From Rattus norvegicus (Eukaryota > Chordata > Mammalia > Rodentia > Muridae): a stretch of DNA of 64,000 bases. The stretch spans positions 3,228,321-3,292,320 of the forward strand of contig NC_086040.1 in NCBI RefSeq assembly GCF_036323735.1, in the 5' to 3' direction. Within the stretch, counting starts at the first letter, position 1. Every line of letters starts with the position of its first letter. A program made the position numbers and the translations under genes. Shown in pieces: positions 11,105-21,429 of the stretch. The notes under the pieces are model-generated. The model was not told the DNA's origin. It made no database searches and saw nothing but the letters and a program-made list of their open reading frames with translations.

Positions 11105-11683
11105 CTAACAATAGATTGGGGGAGGGTAACTCCAGACACTGCAGACACAATGGCTGCAGCAGTAATGGCTGCTACAATAGCAGTGAAAGTGCCAAGGTCT
11201 TTCCCAGGACAGTTCAGGATCGGTCATTCTTTTCTGGAACAACCAGCAGGCAATGGAACCATGTCTGAGATCTGCACAACCAGTTCCCCAGTCCACAGCA
11301 GCTTCATGCAGGAGGCATTCCTGTGAAGCTACAGACTGCAAGATGACAACACCAGTTAAGGCAGCAAGAGTCACCAGGGGAATGAGGGGGGCAGGGGTAA
11401 GAGCTGGAGTCCAGTCTTCTCCAGCAAGCAGCAGCGCACAGAGGGCCGGAGCGCAGGCCATGGTGGGGGCGGACACACGCAGTGGTAACACTGACTGCAG
11501 CAATGCCAAAATCTCTGTGATGACAAAAGATGAGGGGGAATCTTCCATCTTCCTCTCAGGGCAGAGGAATGATTTCAGGGACCTGAACAACAAGAGCTGA
11601 ATCTTCATGCTCCCAGGATCAGCATGGCTCACCAGCCGCTCACGCAGCTGGCACACTCCTGTAGCATCCTGTAGAAAAAACAC
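11105..11683 (-). pseudogene. Env-like ORF of the ERV (192 codons)
   Basis: A 192-codon open frame on the minus strand lies about 600 bp before the 3' LTR, the position of env in a provirus. It contains a hydrophobic stretch near residues 93-113 (IPLVTLAALTGVVIL) followed by QSVASQEC. Another frame across the same DNA (about 11210-11100) also gives a hydrophobic, alanine- and valine-rich segment, as would be expected of a transmembrane-subunit remnant with frame changes. The diverged copy at 21840-22390 retains the MKIQLL start region and the IPLV...QSV.SQEC block in frame. Assignment to env rests on position and hydrophobicity, not on a confident domain match. Whether the frame is ever translated is unknown. 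Confidence 0.45.
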
Positions 11684-11699
11684 AAAGATTCCCTCTTCC

Positions 11700-14600
11700 C
11701 CATATAAAATATCTGAACAGGATCATGCCAATATGTGGATCTTTCTATTTCACCTAGGCAGAAGTATGCCTAGTTGTAGGGTGCCATAAACTCAGAGTGT
11801 TCCTTGGCATACAAATTTTAAAATTGGAAATAAAAGGAGTATTATTAAATAATTGTATAGCATACAGGGATGTAACTACCCCCTTTTTTATTTATTAAGA
11901 TATAGTTAAGATATTGTTTATTAAGATAAATCCTTCAAGGATTAAATTGAGGACACTGAGCACTTGTATTTATAAATTGACTTGTATACCAAATTATTGT
12001 CTCCAGCATTATTGTTTTGGATATATAAAGAATGAGATTTTTTTGATTAATTGTTCCTATGTAAGGCCTATAATCTGCCTGGTATCATTGTCCTCCCTTG
12101 CTAAGGGGTCCAGGCAATCCAGTTGAGTTCCTAAATGGCCTATAAAGAAACAGTACTTAGTGCTCTTAACCACTAAGCCATCACTCCAGCCCCTCACCAG
12201 CTTTATTTACCTAAACATAAGTATCCAGATTCAGTCGTACTAGAAATCCCTGAGCTAGCAAGGTGAGGATGGGAGTTGAAAGTAAGCAAATGGAGTCTTC
12301 CTCTTTTTTGTGAGCGTGTGTTATCAACTCCTTTATCATTTTCAAAGAGCTGGGTCTATGGTTTTGTTTAGTTGTTTGAGTCAGAGCACTGAAAGGACAG
12401 TGAGTTGTCAGACAATCACACTGAAATCATCACTCACTGATTTTAAGTATAAAAACCTGCCTTTAATAAAGCATTAAGTAATTGTAAAATTTGAGGGCTA
12501 GTAGTATCTAAAATGGAAACTTTTTAATCAACTGTAAACCATAAGCCATACACTGACTATCAGTATATGAATTGAAAGCTTGATTTTTTTTAAACAGTGG
12601 CTACAGAATGTAATTTAATAATCTGTGCTGAAGCAGGAGAAACTCAAGAGGATAAACAAGTGATCCAATCATACTTGTAGCCTTTTCATTAGATGAACCA
12701 CCTATAAATACAGTAAGCTCATTTCCTATGGGTTGCATGGATTAATTTATTTGAAATACAAAAGCATGCAAAGAGTAAAATTATCAATATTGGCTGAAGT
12801 TTGTATATGTAATAGGCCAAATATCAGTATTTTGTAATAACCAATTTATTTGTTGTTTGGAATAAGATATGTTTTACCAGGTTTCATTTTAAAATATTTC
12901 CATGACTCTAGTCTACAATTCTGTATTAACACAACTGAAGCTTTATCTCCAATGTGCATGACAAAGACCTAAATCCTCTGGTAAGGTGAGGTACTTAGCC
13001 AATTAACATATCCTTAGAAGATTAAAATTAATTTTAAATATTAAAAATGAATACTGAACCTTTTCTGGAACAATAGCTACTCTCTAGATATTAAAGCTCA
13101 TTTTGAGAGCAAAGGTTTATAGTAAAAATTTCCATATACACTGAAAGAATAATAAGCTCTAACTTCTTACATTGAAGAAGTGACAAAATTACATAATATG
13201 AGGCTATTAAACATTCTTTTGTAAAATTTTTAATGATATCACTTTATGGGCTCTCTAAAATTATAAGCAAGCTCATGAAATGAAATCTCACAATCGCCAG
13301 GACATAAACAAATTGTATAAAATCAATCCTCTAAATCTATCTTGAAATGGCAGTTCGAGTAAGCAAACAAGCTGTAATGCTCTCACAAGTTCTAAAATCT
13401 CATCAATTCTTCATAAATCTTGTAACAATCTCTACCTGTTTTTTGTTTTTTTGTTTTTTATAAATATATTTGAGTTGGTCAATGTAACACTGGCAAACTT
13501 TAATCACAATCTTTAAGTTCTCCTTGTAACTCCAGAGCACAGCCACAACTTTGGAAAGTCACCTGAGTTCTGAGTATGTGGCTAGGCAGCTGTCCTTGGA
13601 GCAGTGGAATTAGCATTAAAATACAGATAACTTCAGGGCAAACCACAACTTTGGAAAGCAAAACTCAACATCCAACAAACTAGTCTCCAAAATCCAGTCT
13701 CCAAAACGCCGAGTCTATCCTTCATGCTACAAAGTTTGACTGCCAATTCCTACATATGAACGCACGGTGGTGCAGTCTCGATAACTCAACAAAGAGACAT
13801 TACCCTAAATTCTTTTAGAAGCCTGGTTTCTAGAATAAGAATTCCATAAAAATATTATCTCAATTTAGACATGTTTCCCTATTTTGGCTCATGTCACATG
13901 TTGTCTAGAATGCCTTTGTCCAAATTACCAGTTTTATGTCAACTTTCTGTTGCCAATGTTACATTTTTTTAAACCATATCCAATACCTTAAAAGCCAATA
14001 GTCCATAACCAAGGCATGCAGAGCATATTTATACATTTAGAACCAGTCAGAAACAAAATTGAAGTGGATACACATGTCTTTAATATTTAGACCATGAACC
14101 ATTTTTACTTTTCTAGCTGTGATTTTAAAAGAAGCACCTTGTCACCTGCTCAGTCTAATAATAAGTCAGGGATTTTTGTAAGAGAAACAGCCATCAGCTC
14201 CTGTACCAAAGAAGCTGAGGAGCTGCTGATGCCTTTAAGATAAGCTCCTGTAGATACTCTGCCCCCGGGCAGCTTCTCCAGCTGACTTAGGCTCCTAGCT
14301 ACAGGTACAGGGCTCCAAAGGCTGATTGAAACTGTTTTTTATTCATTTGTTCCCTTTTTTTTTTGAAAGGGATTAAAACCAAATCAAGGTGTGAATGACC
14401 GGCAGATAAAGTTTTTACCATTTTTTTTCTTTTGAACATGAAACATAAAACATTTAAACAACGAGAAACAAAAACCACAGACATAAACTGACAGACATGG
14501 ACAGCTTGGTGCACCAGGGACAGACAATAGACAAAGAGGGAAAAAACTAGATGTTGTCCCACCGAAGGGACCTACATATCCTACCTATGGAACCCAGAAC

Positions 14601-15155
14601 CAGAAATATGCATTTCTCCAATAGGAGCCAGCAGAGAGGCAGGACATCTCCTGCCTTTCTTCTGTTCCTAGGAGAGCTCTAAAAATTTTCTCTCTTCTGC
14701 GGAGAGTCCGGGAGGACTGTTTTTCCAAAACCCATTCTCTCTCATGTCTAGGGTGTAAACTATCTCTAATCAGGGTCCAAAGACTAAAATATAACTCTAA
14801 AAGAACGCATATGTAAAAACACTTTACCATTACCTTGTCCCTTTTTTATTATAAGTTTTACTTAAGCTAGCCCCACACTGTTTAAAATTAACCAGGGACA
14901 CTTTTCATCAATAAAACAAAAAAATTTGTTTAAATCCTTTTTTTAACTCTTAATCCTCTCTCCCTGAGTGAGCGCTTTATCTCTCCTATGAAACAAGCCT
15001 CCTTAGACAATACCTTCTTCATGGCAAGGGGACGACACTTATTCAACCGGTCTTACCTCCCTCTCCATCGATGCACGAGCGATGCAGTCTGAAGAGTCAT
15101 CAATCTCTCCGTGGATCTCCTGTCTCTGTTGTCCGGTAGTTGGCCATACTTCAGG
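11700..15155 (-). mobile_element. ERV interior, non-coding
   Basis: This is sequence between the primer-binding site and the env-like frame. No gag, protease, reverse-transcriptase or integrase motif is visible in any frame. Two short minus-strand frames near the 5' end (14585-14830 and 14299-14562) lack recognisable domains; the second begins MGQ. Segments 11042-11840 and 13170-14060 have a diverged counterpart at 21640-23235, while 11840-13170 has none there. Confidence 0.7.
12149..12193 (-). mobile_element. B2 SINE head fragment
   Basis: The plus strand has ttagtgctcttaaccactaa followed by gccatcactccagccc, the reverse of the first 45 bases of a B2-class SINE. The rest of the element is missing. 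It lies in the part of the ERV interior absent from the second copy. Confidence 0.8.
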
Positions 15156-15173
15156 GTCCCTGTTTAGGCGCCA
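15156..15173 (-). promoter_or_regulatory. ERV primer-binding site, tRNA-Lys type
   Basis: The minus strand reads TGGCGCCTAAACAGGGAC starting 2 bases after the LTR end (GGGGACA-AG). It matches 16 of 18 bases of the tRNA-Lys3-type primer site, with changes only at bases 8 and 9. This fixes the orientation of the provirus and the 3' boundary of its 5' LTR. Confidence 0.9.
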
Positions 15174-15175
15174 CT

Positions 15176-15665
15176 TGTCCCCACAAGCGGGGACCCAGTT
15201 ATTCAGGGTCCTGAAGGGGCGCTACCCTTGGGCCTAAATGGGGGGCAAGAGAAGAAGGAGACCAAGCAAGATTCTGTTGTCAAGGTCTCGTTTATTGGAG
15301 TGAATGTTACAGCTTTTAAGGCTTTCAGGTAGGGGGGGTGTCCTTTGTGAAACATGAAGGAGGGTGAGATGAGGGTATAGGCAGTGTATAGCTGGAGGCA
15401 AAGAGGTCAGGTGATGAGGTCAGGTGGTGGAGACACTGGATGTAGACTGAGGAGTTAACTGGTATCTGCTTGAGCTGAGGCATCCCTTGAATGTTATCTT
15501 CCTGTGCCGTAAATTCTTGGGAGAGGCTTTCATTCAACAATATTAAGACTTAAGGCAGTCATCTTAGGGGTGAGTCTCTGTGGCCAAAAAGCCCAGAGTC
15601 ACCTAGTCACTTTGAACCATGCAGTCAAATAGTGGCTAGGCCCAAATCCAATATGGATCTTTACA
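15176..15665 (-). repeat. ERV 5' LTR (490 bp)
   Basis: On the minus strand it runs from TGTAAAGAT to GGGGACA, with AATAAA at plus positions 15291-15296. It has a short hairpin at its 3' end (GTCCCC/GGGGAC arms, plus 15177-15194). It is the single-unit partner of 9891-10488. It is followed by the primer-binding site in element orientation and also preceded by a polypurine tract and ERV interior. Confidence 0.9.
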
Positions 15666-15965
15666 TCTCCCCCATTATTCTTTTTTTTTTTTAAAAAAGA
15701 CCATTAGACGGAAGTAGTGGTCTGAGAGAGATCAGACATACCACATAAAGTGCCCAGCTCAGCCATGGCGAGCCACTCTTGCAGTTAGGACTGCACCCCA
15801 ATGGCTAGGAATGAACTTATGCTGTCACACACCGTTCTGGGCTATACGTGTGTGTTAATGAGGAAGAAACTGGTCAGAGGAGCATTTGACCGGCCCGTAC
15901 ATTTAAACGGGGTGTAGCCACCTCTGTCTTAGGATCGACCTCTCAAACCCCAGTCTTATCTATTA
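15666..15965 (-). mobile_element. ERV 3' interior piece upstream of the middle LTR
   Basis: This block matches 10489-10785 closely (for example agaccattaga-ggaagtagtggtctgag and atttaaacggggtgtagcc in both). It is the segment that normally sits just 5' of a 3' LTR. Its presence beyond the middle LTR shows that this LTR also served as a 3' LTR. The match stops abruptly after cttatct. Confidence 0.85.
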
Positions 15966-16004
15966 ATTCCAATATCAATAAGCCACATATCAAACCACAA
16001 CTTT

Positions 16005-16580
16005 ATCCGAAAATATATCCATCTGTTAATCTCTGTACCCAGAGTTAAAGATTTTTCTTTAGCCTTAATAACTTCTGTATCATATGTCTGCATTCACTCT
16101 CCCTGGTGTTAGAGACATTTATCACAACTTTCTACTTTGAGTTAGTGACCAATTTTTCCCTATCTAAGTTCAGAACCACAGATGCAAATCTACACATGCT
16201 TTAAAGAAAAATCTCTTTAATTAAAGAAAACTTGAACACCTTCTATCAATTCAAAAACTGCTAAGTAATGTAAAACTCAGGACTTTAGCCCAAAAAATCC
16301 ATCTGTTAAGCTCTCTACCCAGAGCCACAATTATTTTTAACCTTAATTACTTCTATAATATATGTCTGCATTCACTCTCCCTCATGTTACAGACATTCAT
16401 CCCAACTCTCTACTTGGAGGTAGTGACTAATTTTTCCCTTTCTAATTTCTAAACCGTGGATGATAATCCACACCTAATTCAGGCAATCTCTTTACTCTCT
16501 TCTTTATAAAAACAAACTTAATCACCTTTTAATAATACCTGTAATTATGAAGTAGCTTGTTTAACTAGGATTTCAACCCA
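16005..16580. repeat. Two diverged tandem units of about 280 bp
   Basis: Unit 1 (about 16005-16285) and unit 2 (about 16286-16580) share tccatctgtta at 16018 and 16298, tgtctgcattcactctccct near 16086 and 16374, and tagtgac at 16143 and 16421. The origin is unclear. It probably belongs to the ERV-related material beyond the composite LTR. Confidence 0.75.
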
Positions 16581-16989
16581 AAATTCATGTATAGCCCACG
16601 TTAAAAAGAATATGAGTCTCCTGGAGGACTTTCTAAAAGTTTTTCTTTAAAAAGCAGCTTTTAATCTCTAACTCTCTGAGATGCCATTACTTATCAAACA
16701 TCCTGGGACCTACAGCCTGCCAGGCTAGGTTACTTCCCTGTTTCTTTGTTAAATACCCTGCCATTGAGAGATCATATGACCTAACATGGTGCTGGCCTTT
16801 ATAAAATACTAGATTCTTGCCCATCATATTGGTTCCCCATTTGTTGTTGTAAAAATATTTTTGGGAAGAGAAAGGCCACTGTTGGGTTTGATTTAATTGT
16901 ATGTATAGTCAATTTGATGAAAAATTTTTTTTCAAGTACAGGATTACTATGGTAGGATATCTTGGTTATTAAGTGTACTATCATATCAT

Positions 16990-17235
16990 GTGAAAAGAGT
17001 GAAAATTTAATTTCCTCCAGTCTGCTTTATATCCTTTGATGTCCTGTGGTCTTTCTAATTGCAATAACTTAAAATTTGAGTCCTCTAGTTTGTAAATAGG
17101 AGAAGAGTGGAAACCACCTTGTTTTGTCCCTGAAGCAAGTGGGGTTGGTTCATGTTTCTCTCCATTTAATTTATGTTTGCTGTTTGTTTGCTGTATATTG
17201 CTTCTTGTATGCTTAGATATGTGCCTTTCAACAGA
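16990..17235 (-). mobile_element. LINE-1 ORF2 fragment
   Basis: The plus strand follows reverse L1 ORF2: accaccttgttttgtccctg, catgtttctctccatttaat, and ttgctgtatattgcttcttg ending atatgtgcctttc. It is diverged and inactive. Confidence 0.8.
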
Positions 17236-18954
17236 ATCAGCTCAGATATCAAGAGAATTCTCTCAAGGAGAACTCTCATTGTTTCCCTCAAAAAAGAGAA
17301 ACAAGTGAAGACAAAGACTGGGGACCAAGGAAGGTTTTCAAATCTAGCTATGAAAACACCCCATCACTGGCTATGCTTTCAATTTATATTTTCTCCAAAC
17401 ATAAGATGTTCTCTCCAGAGGATGGGGTTATCAAATATCACATGATTCTGACTAAGAGAAAACCATGTGGCTCTGCCCTTCATGATACATCCACACAGTA
17501 CTTCTTCAAGCTGCCTTTAAGCAAAGTTAATTCAATAACCTTTTGAATGACAGAATCAGATGGTGGTTAAAGTGAGTAATTTTCTTAGAACTGATTTTCT
17601 CAAGTATGTAAAACTTTTCAAGCCCTGTTTCATGAGATAGGAAGTGCTAATCTCCTTCCCTCTTTTTAGAAGTTGCTCATGACCCAACTCTTTCACTATG
17701 TACATGAACTCCTTTTACCTTTGATCCTGAACTATATTATAAGGGGCCTGGAAAATAACTGTGCAATAGGTAAAGGAAATGTGCTACAGAGTTTTAGTTG
17801 AGATATCTAACTTTGATCAGAAGAGCATGTTTATATTAGATACCAACTTATTGGAAACAAAAGTGCCCAGCTAAATAATCCTGACATCCTATAGATAACA
17901 GTTTAAGAGAAAAGTTATCTGATCCAATGGTTTTTTTGTATTGAATACCCTAGATACTAGGGACTACAGGTATAGCAAAGCCTCTATACACCAGTAAAAA
18001 CTGAGGGACTCTAATCCTCATAAGGAATGAAGTGAAGAAACGTGCTTAGGTCTTTTAACAGAGATGAATTTCTTTATAGATCTTGCACTTACAGGTTCTT
18101 CCGAACAATTTGAAGTTTTGGTTTTTTTTTTTTATGTAACTAAATTTATTGCGGAGGGTGTTTAAGCAAAACTCAAGGCAATGAAATTACCCTGAATGCC
18201 CAAACTCCTATATCCTATAACAGCAATCTGGTCCATGCTGCTAAGAGATATGATGCTTACCACTACTAATGAAAGAAGCAGATAAGTTGGGTCTCATTTA
18301 GTACCTTATACACATATAAACCAAAGAGTTGTGTCTTTCTCCATAGAGACAGGGGGCTCTAGTTTTTTTATGCATTAGTGAAATATAGCAGGTGCTTCTC
18401 CTGAATCATCCTCGAGTACAGTTTGAGAAACCCACTGATATCAATCCTGTTTTTCTGTGGCCTCATTATGACCTAAGGGCAATACTCATGGATGATGGTG
18501 TGAGATAACAACCATTTTCCAAGGCATCTTTCTATACCTAATATCCATTCTCTCAACCGATGAAAAATTTGACCCCCTTTTTTTTCTTAGATGGGACCAG
18601 CATCATGAATAGAACCAAATCATCAGAACCAAATACATATGAGCTCCACAAGTTATTGTAACTGAAATATTTTGGACTCAAAATTTATAGGAATGTCTTT
18701 CTTCCCATAGAGTAGAACTTATGACTCTGACTCAGATGGTCAGATTGTGAAAAAAGGAAAGTCTATCATCATAGATCAGGTAAATCACCAAGCTTTTTTC
18801 ACTCTGCATATTTATGCTATGTTAAACAGGCAAAGAAGGATCCTCACTGACTGTTCATAACGTAATTGGAGTGATTCTATACTGTCATATGAACTACGTA
18901 CATAAACAATCCTGGACAAATTTAGCACACACACGCCAGTAGAGTAGAAAGGAA
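17236..18954. other. Gene-free stretch, nothing recognised
   Basis: No gene or RNA is supported. A 15-base T run near 18120 and a C/T run near 18578 are the only simple-sequence features. The frame at 17173-17445 begins in the preceding L1 and continues into unassigned DNA. Confidence 0.45.
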
Positions 18955-19260
18955 GAAATAAACATAGTGCTGAATTCATTGAAATAGAAACACAGAGAAA
19001 GATTCATAGAGTCATCAAAACCGTGAACTGGTTCTTTGAAAATCTTTATACAATAGAGAAAAATTTAGGCGAGTTAACTAAAACTCACAGCGATTTTATC
19101 CACAGTAAGAAAATCAGTAAATGAAAGGTAAAATAATAACAGAAAATGTGGAAATTCAAAAAATCAGGTCTCATACAAAAAGCGTATAGTCAACAGAACT
19201 GGAAATCTAGAAAAAATTGAAATTATAGACAGATACCATGTATAAAGTTAAATTCAATGT
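18955..19260 (+). mobile_element. LINE-1 ORF2 fragment (endonuclease-RT linker)
   Basis: The plus strand follows L1 ORF2: attcattgaaatagaaacac, then aaccgtgaactggttctttg followed by aaaatc, then gaactggaaatctag, then agataccatgtataaagtta. It is old, with stops in all frames. Confidence 0.8.
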
Positions 19261-19348
19261 ATCTCTAATGTGGAAGGAGGGTGTAAAAAACTGCCATCAA
19301 TCACTGCTATGCTCTTACCTGAAGTTGATGAAAAATGCGAACCAATGA

Positions 19349-19675
19349 TTGTATGACGAAACCAATATGGTCTATATCATCTCTCTAGGCTTTTGTACAC
19401 TTTACATATTAAGAAAGGTTCTGAATCAATGCTCTACATGGATGGAAACAACTTCAATAAACATGGGACCAAGTACTAATGGACTTTGGTGGGTTAGTGC
19501 AAATGAATTGTTACATGCATTAGAGTTTGAGCCAGAATATATGGTGAAAATGTATATCTGCCATGACATGAGAGAAAAGTCACTATGCTTTTGTTACTGC
19601 CCATGTGTATGGTATGAGCTAAAGGGAAAGAGGTATTCTCATATCTTACAGAAGGACATTTCAATCAAAGTGTAA
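19349..19675 (+). pseudogene. Unidentified 108-codon ORF, possibly a retroviral env remnant
   Basis: An open frame of 108 codons contains a tryptophan pair (TNGLWWVSANELLHALE, near residues 43-59) and several cysteines in the C-terminal half (CFCYCPCVWYELKG). The spacing is loosely like a retroviral surface glycoprotein segment, but I cannot name a family. There are no splice-site or promoter indications. It lies between L1 debris and unassigned DNA. A chance frame is the main alternative. Confidence 0.25.
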
Positions 19676-21429
19676 TTGTTAACTATCCAGGTAAATATTT
19701 TCATTCCCCCAAGATTTTCTTTGTTTCAGGGCTTAGGATATCAAGTTAATGTCTGCATAGAGAACAGAGGTTTACAGGGCACTGCTTTTTCTGCCCCAAA
19801 TTGGCCCAAAGAACAGTGGGATGAACTGATATTGTGCTGAAATACTGTTACCCACTATTACCTGAGACTCAGTGGTCTAACCATGGGAAAATTGACAGTG
19901 CCCTAAGAACAAAAGGAGAGCTTAAACTCAAACTCAAAGGTTGGTGTTGAACAACAAAGAAAGGATTGCTTTACCAAAAATTATTGGCAGGGCTCTGCTA
20001 ACTAATCTTCAGCAGGATTCCTCTCTGGGGTCCAAAGTATTGAATTGTTCTTACTTACATATGTTGTAACAAGATTTGTAAGTTCCTTTCTGTAAATCTA
20101 AGCAATGTGTTAGATTTGTAGTAATGTAAATCTAAAATAGTGAAATTTCTTTCATAAGTGAGTATATGTGGGGGTCTGAGGCAATGGTCAAGACTGGGAG
20201 ACTGATTTCACTAATAGCTGTCAGAAAGGGGAAGTTAAGGGAACATGATTTTTTTTAAAGAAGACGTTTCTGGGAGGGAAGATATTTTCTCCACAAGACA
20301 GAAAAAGCTCCAAAAATAACTACACGTTCCTCCAGGTACTTTTCCAAGAATTTTATTACTCCCTCATTATTGTTGTTTTTCACAGTAACTGAATATTCAT
20401 AGTCAGATCTGATAGTTAAAGGTAAAGATAACTGTACCCATTGGAAATTAATTTTCCATGTGGACTTCAAATTTCTGGTCCGGTGAAAATAAAGAAAAGG
20501 ACGTTACCGGTTACAGTAGAAAACTATCATTAGTGTCCAAGGAAGGATGCATAGGCCTCCTACTTACCTTTGACCTATTGTACCACACACATGGAGATAT
20601 TTATCTGTTTATGTTTTACACACCTCATTCTCAGACTCACAGGTAACCAATTGTCCAAAATCAATAACTAATTACTTTTCATTACCAGGCGGTCTAGTTC
20701 TCCGTATGGACTATTCATTGAACTATCTCAGAGATTAATTGGAATTCTGACTTCCCCAACATCTCCCTGTTCCCATTTTGAATTTTATCATTGTGATACT
20801 ACCTGCTCAAGGGGTTGCAAAAGGTAATGAAACCAATTTCGAAAGGATATGCATGATTTTTCTACTCTTTCAACTTTGTGGTTAGTCAGCATTTTACCAT
20901 GGCTTTTGAAGACTGTCAATGTCCTCTCTGACACAGCATATTCGGGTCATTCGTATCATAAGACTGAAAATTCTATAGCTTTATTCACTGAATATATACC
21001 CCAAGTTCACCTGGTGCAAAAATTCCAGAAAGCACAGTGGGAAAACCAGGCTTAAAGCTTCAGTAACAAAAGACTGAATAAATATACCAAATTTCCTGGG
21101 GAGAAATCCAGGAAGACCAGTCTAAGTCCCAAGAACAAAGACTGAGAACAAAAGAGAGGAACAAATGGACCATCGCCCAGGTGTATGCCCAGATGTGTTG
21201 CTAGTGAACCAATGCTTTCCTTTATTAAGAACAAAAAGCTTCTACATGCATCAGCAGGTCTTAGCAGTGGACAAACACTTCAGGGCACCCAGAAGTGTCT
21301 GACAATGGGGTCAACCCTTTCGTGGAGCCCAGCCCAACACATCCCGCCTATATTATTTCTTATTAAGTAGCACCAGTCTTAGGACATTTTGGGGTAGCAC
21401 CTCTTTAAAGTCTTCCAGTCTCAGGTTTT
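19676..21429. other. Gene-free stretch, nothing recognised
   Basis: No gene is supported. Part of 21000-21400 could be a decayed LTR next to the ERV fragment that follows, since tttattaag near 21220 would be a poly(A) signal on the minus strand. I cannot show LTR ends. Confidence 0.4.

Larger units (their letters stand above)
9891..16580 (-). mobile_element. Composite class II-like ERV, minus strand
   Basis: Read on the minus strand, the order is: a 3' interior piece (about 16580-15693), a polypurine tract, an LTR (15665-15176), a primer-binding site, an interior of about 4.7 kb (15155-10514), a polypurine tract, and an LTR (10488-9891). The LTR in the middle is flanked on both sides by retroviral interior, so this is more than a simple two-LTR provirus. 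The interior lacks recognisable gag, pro and pol, which suggests a non-autonomous element comparable in organisation to ETn-type elements. A Lys-type primer site and short TG...CA LTRs fit class II. The exact family name is not assigned. Confidence 0.8.

Noticed and set aside
11253..11600. 115-codon plus-strand ORF
   Set aside because: It is the shadow of the env-like minus-strand frame. ERV orientation from the primer site, polypurine tract and poly(A) signal is minus.
9884..16730. gctaggt at 9884-9890 and 16724-16730 as a target-site duplication of the whole ERV composite
   Set aside because: The left copy abuts the LTR, but the right copy is not next to a CA-ending LTR edge, and a 7-base match is plausible by chance over this range.
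16865..16980. Similarity to 36365-36480 (agtcaatttgatgaa and flanks), a possible third segmental copy
   Set aside because: The match is limited to about 110 bp and does not continue into the duplicated block, so a shared dispersed repeat is more likely.
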